From: Hyphomicrobiales bacterium | GTDB taxonomy: Bacteria; Pseudomonadota; Alphaproteobacteria; Rhizobiales; Beijerinckiaceae | Reading direction: 5' to 3' | Length of the DNA: 42,105 nt | Assembly: GCA_028868735.1 (NCBI GenBank) | Contig: JAGWTW010000019.1 | Location: forward strand, 1-42,105 | Shown here: one piece after another, positions 35,282 to 42,105 of the stretch | Position numbering within the stretch: the stretch's first letter is position 1 | How the letters are laid out: every line of letters begins with the position of its first letter | Notes under the pieces: generated by a model | What the model was told of the DNA's origin: nothing | The model's input: only the letters and a program-made list of their open reading frames with translations | The model's database searches: none | Made by a program: the position numbers and the translations under genes

Positions 35282-38194
35282 ATGAACGTCGTCATCGTCG
35301 AATCGCCCGCCAAGGCCAAGACGATCAACAAGTATCTCGGCCGCGGCTACGAGGTGTTCGCCTCGTTCGGCCACGTGCGCGATCTGCCCGCCAAGGACGG
35401 CTCGGTCGAGCCTGAGGCCGACTTCGCGATGAAGTGGGAGGTCGACGGCAAGGCTGCCAAGCGCCTGTCGGACATCGCAAGCGCGGTGAAGGACGCCGAC
35501 ACCGTGATTCTCGCCACCGACCCGGACCGCGAGGGCGAGGCGATCTCCTGGCACGTGCTCGAGGTCTTGCGGAACAAGCGCGTGCTCAAGGACAAGAAGA
35601 TCGAGCGCGTCGTCTTCAACGCCATCACCAAGGACGCGATCCTCGACGCCATGCGCCATCCGCGCGAGGTGGATGCGGCGCTGGTCGAGGCCTATCTCGC
35701 CCGCCGCGCGCTCGACTATCTCGTCGGCTTCAACCTCTCGCCGGTTCTCTGGCGCAAGCTGCCCGGCGCGCGTTCGGCCGGCCGGGTGCAGTCGGTCGCG
35801 TTGCGCCTCGTGTGCGACCGCGAGCTCGAAATCGAAAAATTCGTTCCCCGCGAATATTGGTCGCTGGTCGCGCATCTGAAGACGAAAGCCGGCGCGCCGT
35901 TCACGGCCCGCCTCGTCGGCGCCGACGGACAGAAGGTCAACCGGCTCGACATCGGGGCCGGCGCGGAGGCGGAGGCCTTCAAGAAAGCGCTCGAAACCGC
36001 CGCCTTCACCGTCCGCTCGGTCGAGGCCAAGCCCGCCAAACGGCACCCCTATGCGCCGTTCACGACGTCCACCTTGCAGCAGGAGGCCTCGCGCAAGCTC
36101 GGCCTCGCCCCCGCCCGCACGATGCAACTCGCCCAGCGTCTTTACGAGGGCGTCGACATCGACGGCGAGACCGTCGGACTCATTACTTATATGCGCACCG
36201 ACGGCGTCGACCTCGCCCCCGAGGCCGTCGCCGGCGCGCGAAAGCTGATCGCCAAGGAATACGGCGAGCAATACGTCCCCGCCGCGCCGCGCAAATACAC
36301 GGCCAAGGCCAAGAACGCGCAGGAAGCGCACGAAGCGATCCGCCCGACCGACATGGCGCGCCTGCCCGCGCGCGTCGCCAAGCTGATCGATCCGGAACAG
36401 GCGCGTCTCTACGAACTGATCTGGACGCGCACCATCGCCTGCCAGATGGAATCGGCGGAACTCGAACGCACGACCGTCGAGATCGAAGCGAAGGCCGGCG
36501 GCCGCACGATCGATCTGCGCGCGACCGGCCAGGTCGTGCGGTTCGACGGCTTCCTGAAACTTTATCAGGAAGGCCGCGACGACGACCCCGAAGACGAGGA
36601 ATCCAGCCGCCTGCCGCAGATGGCGGCGGGCGAACCGTGCACGCGTGAAAAAATCGAGGCGACGCAGCATTTCACCGAACCGCCGCCGCGCTTCACCGAA
36701 GCGACGCTGGTCAAGCGCATGGAGGAACTCGGCATCGGCCGGCCTTCCACCTACGCCTCGACGCTCGCCGTCCTGCGCGACCGCGACTATGTGAAGCTCG
36801 ACAAGAAGCGCCTCGTGCCGGAGGACAAGGGCCGGCTCGTCGTCGCCTTTCTCGAAAGCTTCTTCCAGCGCTACGTCGAATATGATTTCACGGCCGGCCT
36901 GGAAGAGCAGCTCGACCGCGTCTCCAATTCCGAGGTCGACTGGAAGCAGGTGCTGCGCGATTTCTGGCGGGAATTCTCCGCCGCCATCGACGCGACCAAG
37001 GATCTGCGCACGACGCAGGTGCTCGACGCGTTGAACGATCTGCTCGGACCGCACATCTTCCCCGCCCGCGCCGACGGCGGCGAACCGCGCGCCTGTCCGT
37101 CCTGCGGCAACGGCCAGCTGTCGCTCAAGATCGGCAAGTTCGGCGCCTTCATCGGCTGCTCCAATTATCCGGAGTGCCGTTTCACGCGCACGTTGTCGCC
37201 GGTTGCGGCCGAGGCGCTCGCCGCCGGCGAAAGGCCGGGCGTGAAGGTTCTCGGCAACGACCCGGAAAGCGGCGCCGAAGTCACGCTGCGCGACGGCCGC
37301 TTCGGCGCCTATGTGCAGCTCGGCGAACAGGACGGCGACGACGGCGAGAAGCCGAAACGCTCGTCTCTGCCGAAGGGCCTGAAGCCGGACGAAGTCACGC
37401 TCGAGAAAGCGCTGAAGCTCCTGTCCCTGCCGCGCGAGGTCGCCCGTCATCCGACGAGCGGCGACCCGATCCTCGCCGGCATCGGGCGCTACGGCTCCTA
37501 TGTTCAGCACGGCAAGACCTACGCCAATCTCGCACGCGAGGACGACGTGCTCGAGATCGGCGCCAATCGCGCGATCGACCTGATCGTCCAGAAGGAACAG
37601 GGCGGCGGCCGGTTTCAGCGCGGCGGCTCCGCGCGCGACCTCGGCGCGCATCCCGACGGCGGCGCGGTGACGGTCAAGGCCGGCCGCTTCGGCCCCTATG
37701 TGAACTGGGGCAAGGTCAACGCGACGATCCCGAGGGGCACAGACCCCGAGACGCTCACGCTCGACGCCGCGCTCGCCATGATCAAGGCGAAGCAGGACGG
37801 CGGCGACGCAGGCGGCGGCAACGCGCTCGGCGACCATCCCGACGGCGGCGCGCTGTCCGTTCGCGAAGGGCGGTTTGGCCCCTACGTCGCGTGGGGCAAG
37901 GTGTTCGCGACCATTCCGAAGAGCATGTCGCCCGACAGCGTCACGCTCGCCGACGCCATCGAACTCGTCAACGCCAAGGCCGCGCAGACCGGCAAATCCG
38001 GCGCGCCCAAAAAAGCGCAGGCGAAGAAGGCCGCCGCGAAGAAATCTCCGGCGAAAAAGCCTGCGGCGAAAGCGAAAAAGATCGAGGATTCGGACGAGAC
38101 GCCGTTTGCGGACGCAAAGCCCGCCAAAGCGGGGGCCAAGACGGCGGCGAAGAAGCCGGTCGCGAAAAAGAAGACAGCCGTAAAGAAGAAGTGA
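35282..38194 (+). CDS. topA: DNA topoisomerase I
   Basis: Relaxes negatively supercoiled DNA by single-strand passage. It has 970 residues from ATG 35282. The TOPRIM domain has VIVESPAKAKTI and DPDREGEAI, and the active-site Tyr303 is in LITYMRTDGV. A single four-Cys zinc ribbon lies at about 605-631 (CPSCGNG, CSNYPEC). Several C-terminal repeats of the DGRFG/GPYV type follow, then a Lys/Ala-rich tail of about 60 residues. Rhizobial TopoI usually ends this way. A palindromic repeat follows the stop. Confidence 0.98.
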   Translation: MNVVIVESPAKAKTINKYLGRGYEVFASFGHVRDLPAKDGSVEPEADFAMKWEVDGKAAKRLSDIASAVKDADTVILATDPDREGEAISWHVLEVLRNKRVLKDKKIERVVFNAITKDAILDAMRHPREVDAALVEAYLARRALDYLVGFNLSPVLWRKLPGARSAGRVQSVALRLVCDRELEIEKFVPREYWSLVAHLKTKAGAPFTARLVGADGQKVNRLDIGAGAEAEAFKKALETAAFTVRSVEAKPAKRHPYAPFTTSTLQQEASRKLGLAPARTMQLAQRLYEGVDIDGETVGLITYMRTDGVDLAPEAVAGARKLIAKEYGEQYVPAAPRKYTAKAKNAQEAHEAIRPTDMARLPARVAKLIDPEQARLYELIWTRTIACQMESAELERTTVEIEAKAGGRTIDLRATGQVVRFDGFLKLYQEGRDDDPEDEESSRLPQMAAGEPCTREKIEATQHFTEPPPRFTEATLVKRMEELGIGRPSTYASTLAVLRDRDYVKLDKKRLVPEDKGRLVVAFLESFFQRYVEYDFTAGLEEQLDRVSNSEVDWKQVLRDFWREFSAAIDATKDLRTTQVLDALNDLLGPHIFPARADGGEPRACPSCGNGQLSLKIGKFGAFIGCSNYPECRFTRTLSPVAAEALAAGERPGVKVLGNDPESGAEVTLRDGRFGAYVQLGEQDGDDGEKPKRSSLPKGLKPDEVTLEKALKLLSLPREVARHPTSGDPILAGIGRYGSYVQHGKTYANLAREDDVLEIGANRAIDLIVQKEQGGGRFQRGGSARDLGAHPDGGAVTVKAGRFGPYVNWGKVNATIPRGTDPETLTLDAALAMIKAKQDGGDAGGGNALGDHPDGGALSVREGRFGPYVAWGKVFATIPKSMSPDSVTLADAIELVNAKAAQTGKSGAPKKAQAKKAAAKKSPAKKPAAKAKKIEDSDETPFADAKPAKAGAKTAAKKPVAKKKTAVKKK

Positions 38195-38209
38195 CGGCGC
38201 TGCCGTCCG

Positions 38210-38274
38210 CGCGAAAGCGGGAAACGAGAGCGAGCGACTGGCCGCGGGAACCGGGTTCCCGCTTTCGCGGGAAC
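38210..38274. repeat. Dispersed palindromic repeat downstream of topA
   Basis: The arms cgcgaaagcggga (38210-38222) and tcccgctttcgcg (38257-38269) are perfectly complementary, and the right half is also a hairpin by itself (gttcccgc-tttc-gcgggaac, 38255-38274). Read on the other strand it contains the VPAKAGTRFP-coding string often found in REP-type repeats of Proteobacteria. It may also terminate topA transcription. The GNAT start lies just beyond it. Confidence 0.75.
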
Positions 38275-38281
38275 GACAGGC

Positions 38282-38704
38282 TTGCAACCGGACGCTTTTT
38301 CGATCTCCGACCTCCGGCCCGACGAAACCGAAGCCGCTGTCGCGCTCTGGCAGGAATGCGGGCTCACGCGCCCGTGGAACGATCCGCGCGCCGATATTTC
38401 GCTCGCGCTCGGCAAGCCCTCGTCAACCGTACTCGCCGGCCGCATCGGCGATACGCTCGTCGCGACCGCGATGACGGGCACGGACGGCCATCGCGGCTGG
38501 GTCTATTATCTGGCCGTCGCGAAGACGCAGCAGCGCAACGGCATCGGCGCGCAGATGATGGAGGCCGCCGCAAATTGGTTGCGCGAAAAAGGCTGCCCGA
38601 AGCTGCACGTCATGATCCGCTCGGAAAACGTCGCGGTCGCCGCCTTCTACGCACGGCTCGGCTACGAGAAGAGCGACACGATCACGATGGCGCGGCGTCT
38701 CTAG
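38282..38704 (+). CDS. GNAT-family N-acetyltransferase (YpeA-like)
   Basis: Acetyl-CoA-dependent acetyltransferase of 140 residues. LWQECGLTRPWNDP at the N-terminus is a mark of the YpeA subgroup, VYYLAVAKTQQRNGIGAQMM carries the acetyl-CoA loop (QRNGIG), and FYARLGYEKSD is the final strand. The start is inferred as TTG 38282, since no ATG lies before the conserved core; it abuts the palindromic repeat. The 3' end overlaps the convergent racemase by 23 bp. Substrate unknown. Confidence 0.88.
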   Translation: MQPDAFSISDLRPDETEAAVALWQECGLTRPWNDPRADISLALGKPSSTVLAGRIGDTLVATAMTGTDGHRGWVYYLAVAKTQQRNGIGAQMMEAAANWLREKGCPKLHVMIRSENVAVAAFYARLGYEKSDTITMARRL

Positions 38705-39434
38705 ACGGCGCGGCGAGCACGTAGTCGGCGATTGCGGCCACGTGCAGCGCCGTCGTGTCGAACACGGGAAAGCCGGGCAGATCGCCCTGCCCGATCAGCA
38801 GGAATATTTCGGTGCAGCCGAGGATGACGCCCTGCGCGCCGCGCGCGCGCAGCTTCTCGACGACATCGAGATAGGCCGCCTTCGATTGCGGACGCAGCAC
38901 GCGTCGAACGAGTTCGTCGAAGATGATGCGGTCGACGATCTCGATGTCCGCTTCGTCGGGCGAAATCGTCTCGAATCCGTAATTGTCGCGGAACCCTGCG
39001 GAAAGTTCGGACGAGCGCATGGTCGGCGCGGTGCCGAGAAGTCCGATCTTCTTCAATCCCGCCGCGCGGATCGCCGCGCCGGTCGGATCGGCGATGTGAA
39101 TGAAATGCGTCCTGCGCCGCGCCATCAATGGCGCGACCACGCGATGCAGCGTGTTCGAGACGCAGACGATGAGATCGGCGCCCGCGGATTCGAGCCGGTC
39201 GATCTTCGCGGACAGATAGGCGGACAATTCCTCCCACCGGTTCTCGCGCACGAAGACTTCGATATTGCCGAAATTCACGGAGACGATGACGGTTTCGGCA
39301 TTGTCCCATCCGCCATAGGCCGCGTTCAGACGCGCATTGAGCGCTTGATAATATTCGACGGTCGCCTCGTTGCTCGATCCGCCGAGAATGCCGATCGTCT
39401 TTTGTGCGAGAGGGCGCGCGCGCGCAGCGGTCAT
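38682..39434 (-). CDS. Aspartate/glutamate racemase family protein
   Basis: Cofactor-independent amino-acid racemase of 250 residues, close to the YgeA/RacX type. The two catalytic Cys are in VCVSNTLH (Cys91) and LGCTEIFLLI, and IGILGGSSNEATVEYY is the usual start. ATG 39434 is chosen because homology begins just after it. Which amino acid is racemised cannot be told from sequence. It ends inside the convergent GNAT gene. Confidence 0.9.
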   Translation of the reverse strand: MTAARARPLAQKTIGILGGSSNEATVEYYQALNARLNAAYGGWDNAETVIVSVNFGNIEVFVRENRWEELSAYLSAKIDRLESAGADLIVCVSNTLHRVVAPLMARRRTHFIHIADPTGAAIRAAGLKKIGLLGTAPTMRSSELSAGFRDNYGFETISPDEADIEIVDRIIFDELVRRVLRPQSKAAYLDVVEKLRARGAQGVILGCTEIFLLIGQGDLPGFPVFDTTALHVAAIADYVLAAPSRDAAPS

Positions 39435-39716
39435 GGGTTGGGCTCCTGAAGCGGGGAATTTGTCCGTCGCCCGCGCGAAATGCAATTGCATGATCCGGAC
39501 GCGCCGCCGCGCCCGTCGCGATGGGAGGCGCATAAGCCGCTACGAGCCTACGCGGTCTTGGGCGCCGACGCTTGTTTCGGACGGCGCAAAAGCATGCTCT
39601 AAGTAAAAGCGCGCCTGTTTGAAGATGTTTCGAATGCCGGCGGACACAATCATTTCTGCCGGAATTCACCAGGCGACGCACGCTTGTGATGTCCATGTGC
39701 AGAAATGGGGGACGCT

Positions 39717-40202
39717 ATGGCCGATCCGTATGAAGGAACTGGAAAAGCGGACAAATCGGACAACACCGAATTCAAGGAAGGCGCGAAGACGAAAATAAAG
39801 ATCAGCAAGGGGAAGAAGACGATCGGACAGGGGAGCGACCGCAAATCGGTCGATACGCTGGAGATCAATTTCGAGGGCACGGTGAAGGGCCGGCAGAAGT
39901 CCATGTTCGGCCCAAAGACGTTGGCGCCGGAGAGTCACGACAAGCCGATCGTCTTCACGTTCAAGAAAACGCCCGAGCACGGCACGGACCTCGGCGCGGT
40001 GCCCTGGGAAGGCAACACGACAGGCCCCTATCTCCATGTCGAGTGTCCAAAGGATGGTACGGATCCCTACGTCGGGCACATATATATTTTCCGATGCGAG
40101 CCGAAGATCGCGATCGACAAGGAGACTCAGGACGCCATTCGCAAATGGTTGGGGGATAATTTCCCGGCTGCGAAAAAAGCCATGGACGACGGAGCAAAAT
40201 AA
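39717..40202 (+). CDS. Orphan hypothetical protein of lower GC
   Basis: A 161-residue, Lys-rich soluble protein. It starts with a charged, probably disordered region (EGTGKADKSDNTEFKEGAK), then a likely beta-rich part with repeated KIKISKGKKT, DTLEINFEG and PIVFTFKKTPEH strands, and a helical C-terminus. ATG 39717 is preferred over ATG 39705 because a gggggac stretch lies at the right distance. No signal peptide. AT-rich codons (such as the run at 40080-40092) contrast with neighbours, suggesting recent acquisition. I recognise no family. Confidence 0.72.
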   Translation: MADPYEGTGKADKSDNTEFKEGAKTKIKISKGKKTIGQGSDRKSVDTLEINFEGTVKGRQKSMFGPKTLAPESHDKPIVFTFKKTPEHGTDLGAVPWEGNTTGPYLHVECPKDGTDPYVGHIYIFRCEPKIAIDKETQDAIRKWLGDNFPAAKKAMDDGAK

Positions 40203-40230
40203 TCCGTTCGTCTCTTCGCACGACCCTCGT

Positions 40231-40260
40231 CTCACGGCGGCCCCGGCCGGCCGCCGTGAG
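40231..40260. terminator. Strong hairpin after the orphan gene
   Basis: Twelve-base perfect arms (ctcacggcggcc / ggccgccgtgag) around a 6-base loop, 28 bp after the orphan stop. It lacks a T-tract, so it may terminate weakly or protect the mRNA 3' end. Confidence 0.55.
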
Positions 40261-40315
40261 CGGATCGTGACGGAAAGCTGCGACGCGCCGGCTGGAACTG
40301 CAACTGGAGAACCGC

Positions 40316-40888
40316 ATGCGCCTGCCGCAACTTCATCACGACAATCTCTCGCCCGAACAGCAGAAACTCTATGCCGACATGAAAAACGGCATCGAGACCA
40401 GCTTCAAGGGCTTCACCGCGATCGATTCCGCCGGCGACCTCGTCGGACCGTGGAATCCCTGGCTGACGTTTCCCCAATTCGGCGGTCCGGTGTGGGAGTT
40501 GGTGAAGGCGCTGGCGAGCAATCCGAAATTGCCGAAGCCCGTGCGCGAGGTCGCCATTCTCGTGACCGGCGCGCATTTTCACGCCGCTTACGAACTGTAT
40601 GCGCACATTCTCGTCGCCGAATTGCGCGGCCTGTCCGACGACAAGATCAGGACGATTACGGCCGGCCAGCGCCCCGCCGATCTCACGCGCGAAGAGGGGC
40701 TGGCTTACGATTTCGCGTCCGCGCTGGTGTCGGGCGGCCTCGTGCCGGAGCTGTTGTGGCGCGACATGGTGCAGACGTTCGGCCAGGACGCGGCCGCGGA
40801 ATTCGTTTATCTCGTCGGCCTCTATTGCATGGTCTCGACCACGCTGAACGGCTTCAAGGTGCCGCTGCCGGAGGACGGCGACGGCTGA
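40316..40888 (+). CDS. Carboxymuconolactone decarboxylase-like (AhpD-fold) protein
   Basis: A 190-residue helical protein of the CMD/AhpD superfamily. The core is REVAILVTGAHFHAAYELYAHILVAELRGLS, with a helix pair before and after. It lacks the CxxC of AhpD-type peroxidase partners, so it is closer to the decarboxylase or uncharacterised branch. The substrate is unknown. It is the last gene before the repeat that precedes rnr. Confidence 0.86.
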   Translation: MRLPQLHHDNLSPEQQKLYADMKNGIETSFKGFTAIDSAGDLVGPWNPWLTFPQFGGPVWELVKALASNPKLPKPVREVAILVTGAHFHAAYELYAHILVAELRGLSDDKIRTITAGQRPADLTREEGLAYDFASALVSGGLVPELLWRDMVQTFGQDAAAEFVYLVGLYCMVSTTLNGFKVPLPEDGDG

Positions 40889-40892
40889 GGCT

Positions 40893-41035
40893 TGACCCTC
40901 CCACCCCTCCGGAGGGTGGTCGGCGAAATCGGTCGGGTGGGGTTCGAGCCGCTTCGCGATAGACTGCGATCGACCGATTCTCACCCACCCGGCCGCCTCC
41001 GGCGGCCGACCTCCCCATAAAGGGGCGGTAGAGCT
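40893..41035. repeat. Multi-hairpin dispersed repeat upstream of rnr
   Basis: A roughly 140-bp element of several inverted repeats: ccctccggaggg (40905-40916), a larger related pair around gggtgggg and ccccaccc-like strings, ggccgcc-tcc-ggcggcc (40991-41007) and ctcccc/gggg at its end. This composition matches a common Rhizobiales intergenic repeat, as I recall. It fills nearly the whole gap before rnr. Confidence 0.72.
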
Positions 41036-41041
41036 GTGGAC

Positions 41042-42105
41042 ATGCCGAAGAAACCAGCGACGAAAGCCGCCCTTCCCTCCCGCGACGAAATCCTCGCCTT
41101 CATTTCCCGCGAACGCGAGAACGGGCACACGGGCGCTATCGGCAAGCGCGAGATTTCGCGCGCGTTCGGGATCAAAGGCGCCGACAAGATCGATCTGAAA
41201 CGCATCCTTCGCGACTTGCAGGACGAAGGCGCGGTCGAAAAGCGCGGCAAGGCGCTGGTGAAGCCCGGCGTATTGCCGCCGGTCGTCTTGTGCGACGTGA
41301 CGGGCCGCGATCTCGACGGCGAATTGATCGCGCGGCCCGTCGAATGGGATACGAGCCAGTTCGGTCCGGTCCCCCGCATCCTTCTCTCCATGCCGCGTCG
41401 CGCGAAACCCGGCATGCCCGTCCCCGGCGTCGGCGACCGCGCGCTGGTGCGCACCGAACGCGAGCGCGATCCCGAGCCCGGCGCGCCGGCCTACTCCGGC
41501 CGCGTGATCAAATTGCTGTCGCGCCAGAAATCGCGCGTGCTCGGCGTTTTTCGCGTCAACGAACGCAGCGGCGGCGGACGCATCGAACCGATCGACCGCA
41601 AGCAATTGGGGCGCGAGCTCGCAGTGAGCGAAGCCGATCGCGGCGAGGCGCGCGACGGCGATCTCGTCGCCGTCGACATTCTCCGCACGAGAACGGCCGG
41701 CCTGCCTTCTGCGCGTGTGCGGGAAATCATCGGCGCGGTCGGGAGCGAGAAGGCCGTGAGCCAGATCGCCATCGCGACCCACGATATTCCCGACACGTTT
41801 CGCGCCGAGACGCTCGCCGAAGCCGACAAGGCGAAGGACGCGCGCATCGAGGCCGAAGGCTATCGCCGCGAGGACTGGCGCGCGATGCCGCTCGTCACGA
41901 TCGATCCCGCCGACGCGAAGGATCACGACGACGCGGTCTTCGCGGAGCCGGACGACGACAAGGACAACGAGGGCGGCTTCATCGTCGTCGTCGCCATCGC
42001 CGACGTGTCCTGGTACGTCCGGCCGCATTCGGCGCTCGACCGCGAAGCGCTTTCGCGCGGCAATTCCGTCTATTTTCCCGATCGCGTCGTGCCGATGCTG
42101 CCCGA
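41042..42105 (+). CDS. rnr: Ribonuclease R, 5' part
   Basis: 3'-5' exoribonuclease of the RNB family that degrades structured RNA and, with SmpB and tmRNA, non-stop mRNA. About 354 codons are in the window and it runs off the right edge. Visible are an N-terminal winged-helix region (IGKREISRAFGIKGADKIDLKRIL), cold-shock-type segments, and the start of the catalytic domain with DAKDHDDAV near residue 292. ATG 41042 is used; an in-frame GTG at 41036 is possible. In many Rhizobiales it directly follows topA, as I recall, but here four genes lie between. Confidence 0.95.
   Translation, partial: MPKKPATKAALPSRDEILAFISRERENGHTGAIGKREISRAFGIKGADKIDLKRILRDLQDEGAVEKRGKALVKPGVLPPVVLCDVTGRDLDGELIARPVEWDTSQFGPVPRILLSMPRRAKPGMPVPGVGDRALVRTERERDPEPGAPAYSGRVIKLLSRQKSRVLGVFRVNERSGGGRIEPIDRKQLGRELAVSEADRGEARDGDLVAVDILRTRTAGLPSARVREIIGAVGSEKAVSQIAIATHDIPDTFRAETLAEADKAKDARIEAEGYRREDWRAMPLVTIDPADAKDHDDAVFAEPDDDKDNEGGFIVVVAIADVSWYVRPHSALDREALSRGNSVYFPDRVVPMLP

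Noticed and set aside
35258..38287. 1009-residue ORF antisense to topA
   Set aside because: It mirrors topA in a high-GC frame, has an Arg/Gly/Ala-rich composition and no recognisable domains. It is a shadow ORF.
40232..42028. 598-residue minus-strand ORF over CMD, repeat and rnr
   Set aside because: It crosses two real genes and a repeat, and the protein has no domain.
1..42105. CRISPR, toxin-antitoxin, restriction or phage-defence cassette
   Set aside because: No spaced direct repeats, no paired toxin/antitoxin genes and no nuclease or methylase pair were found. The NYN gene is in a housekeeping setting.

Overview
The window reads as high-GC chromosomal DNA of an alphaproteobacterium in the order Hyphomicrobiales (Rhizobiales). 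The indications are a porin of the alphaproteobacterial type with its characteristic N-terminus, the rpoZ-rsh pair, gatC/gatA/gatB, a pyrB/pyrC/plsY/dprA block beside topA and rnr, and dispersed repeats typical of this order. A family-level guess such as Beijerinckiaceae, Methylocystaceae or Nitrobacteraceae would be inference only. No phage, transposase, integrase, CRISPR array or rRNA was seen.

Layout. 1-2.7 kb: the 5' part of rsh (ppGpp synthase/hydrolase), rpoZ, then an NYN-domain RNase-like gene followed with almost no gap by a type 5 uracil-DNA glycosylase. 2.7-5.0 kb: an accessory insert of acyltransferase, methyltransferase and ABM-domain protein. 5.0-9.1 kb: smpB and dapA, divergent from a large lytic transglycosylase. 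9.1-14.7 kb: a large sulfatase divergent from a class II aldolase / M81 metallopeptidase / alpha-beta hydrolase set, probably catabolic. 14.7-20.4 kb: envelope genes, namely an OmpA-type protein with repeated BON-like modules, a membrane protein with three NuoE-tail-like helical modules, and a 540-residue porin. 20.8-22.7 kb: tRNA-Ser(GCU), a small secreted protein, a histone-H1-like Lys/Ala protein and a 640-bp gap. 22.7-28.6 kb: gatB, a CHAD protein, a small membrane protein, gatA, gatC, a CPBP protease and ruvX. 28.6-29.8 kb: two small secreted Tyr/Gly/His-rich proteins and a short conserved protein. 29.8-34.4 kb: the leftward operon pyrB, membrane protein, catalytically dead pyrC, then plsY-dprA. 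34.4-38.2 kb: a membrane protein divergent from topA. 38.2-41.0 kb: an islet of GNAT, Asp/Glu racemase, an orphan and a carboxymuconolactone-decarboxylase-like protein, bordered by two dispersed palindromic repeats. 41.0 kb to the end: the 5' part of rnr.

Functional themes. Most of the window is core information processing (omega/ppGpp, SmpB trans-translation, GatCAB amidotransferase, RuvX, DprA, TopA, RNase R) and basic metabolism (DapA, PyrB, PlsY). The less ordinary parts are the OmpA/BON plus triple-module membrane operon, the sulfatase whose active-site signature lacks the usual Pro/Ala, the pseudo-dihydroorotase, the apparent in-place inversion of pyrB-dprA between ruvX and topA, and the repeat-bounded islet between topA and rnr with its orphan protein. 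I found no clear new defence or mobile system. The strongest candidate for something poorly described is the OmpA/BON plus triple-module operon at 14.7-18.6 kb.
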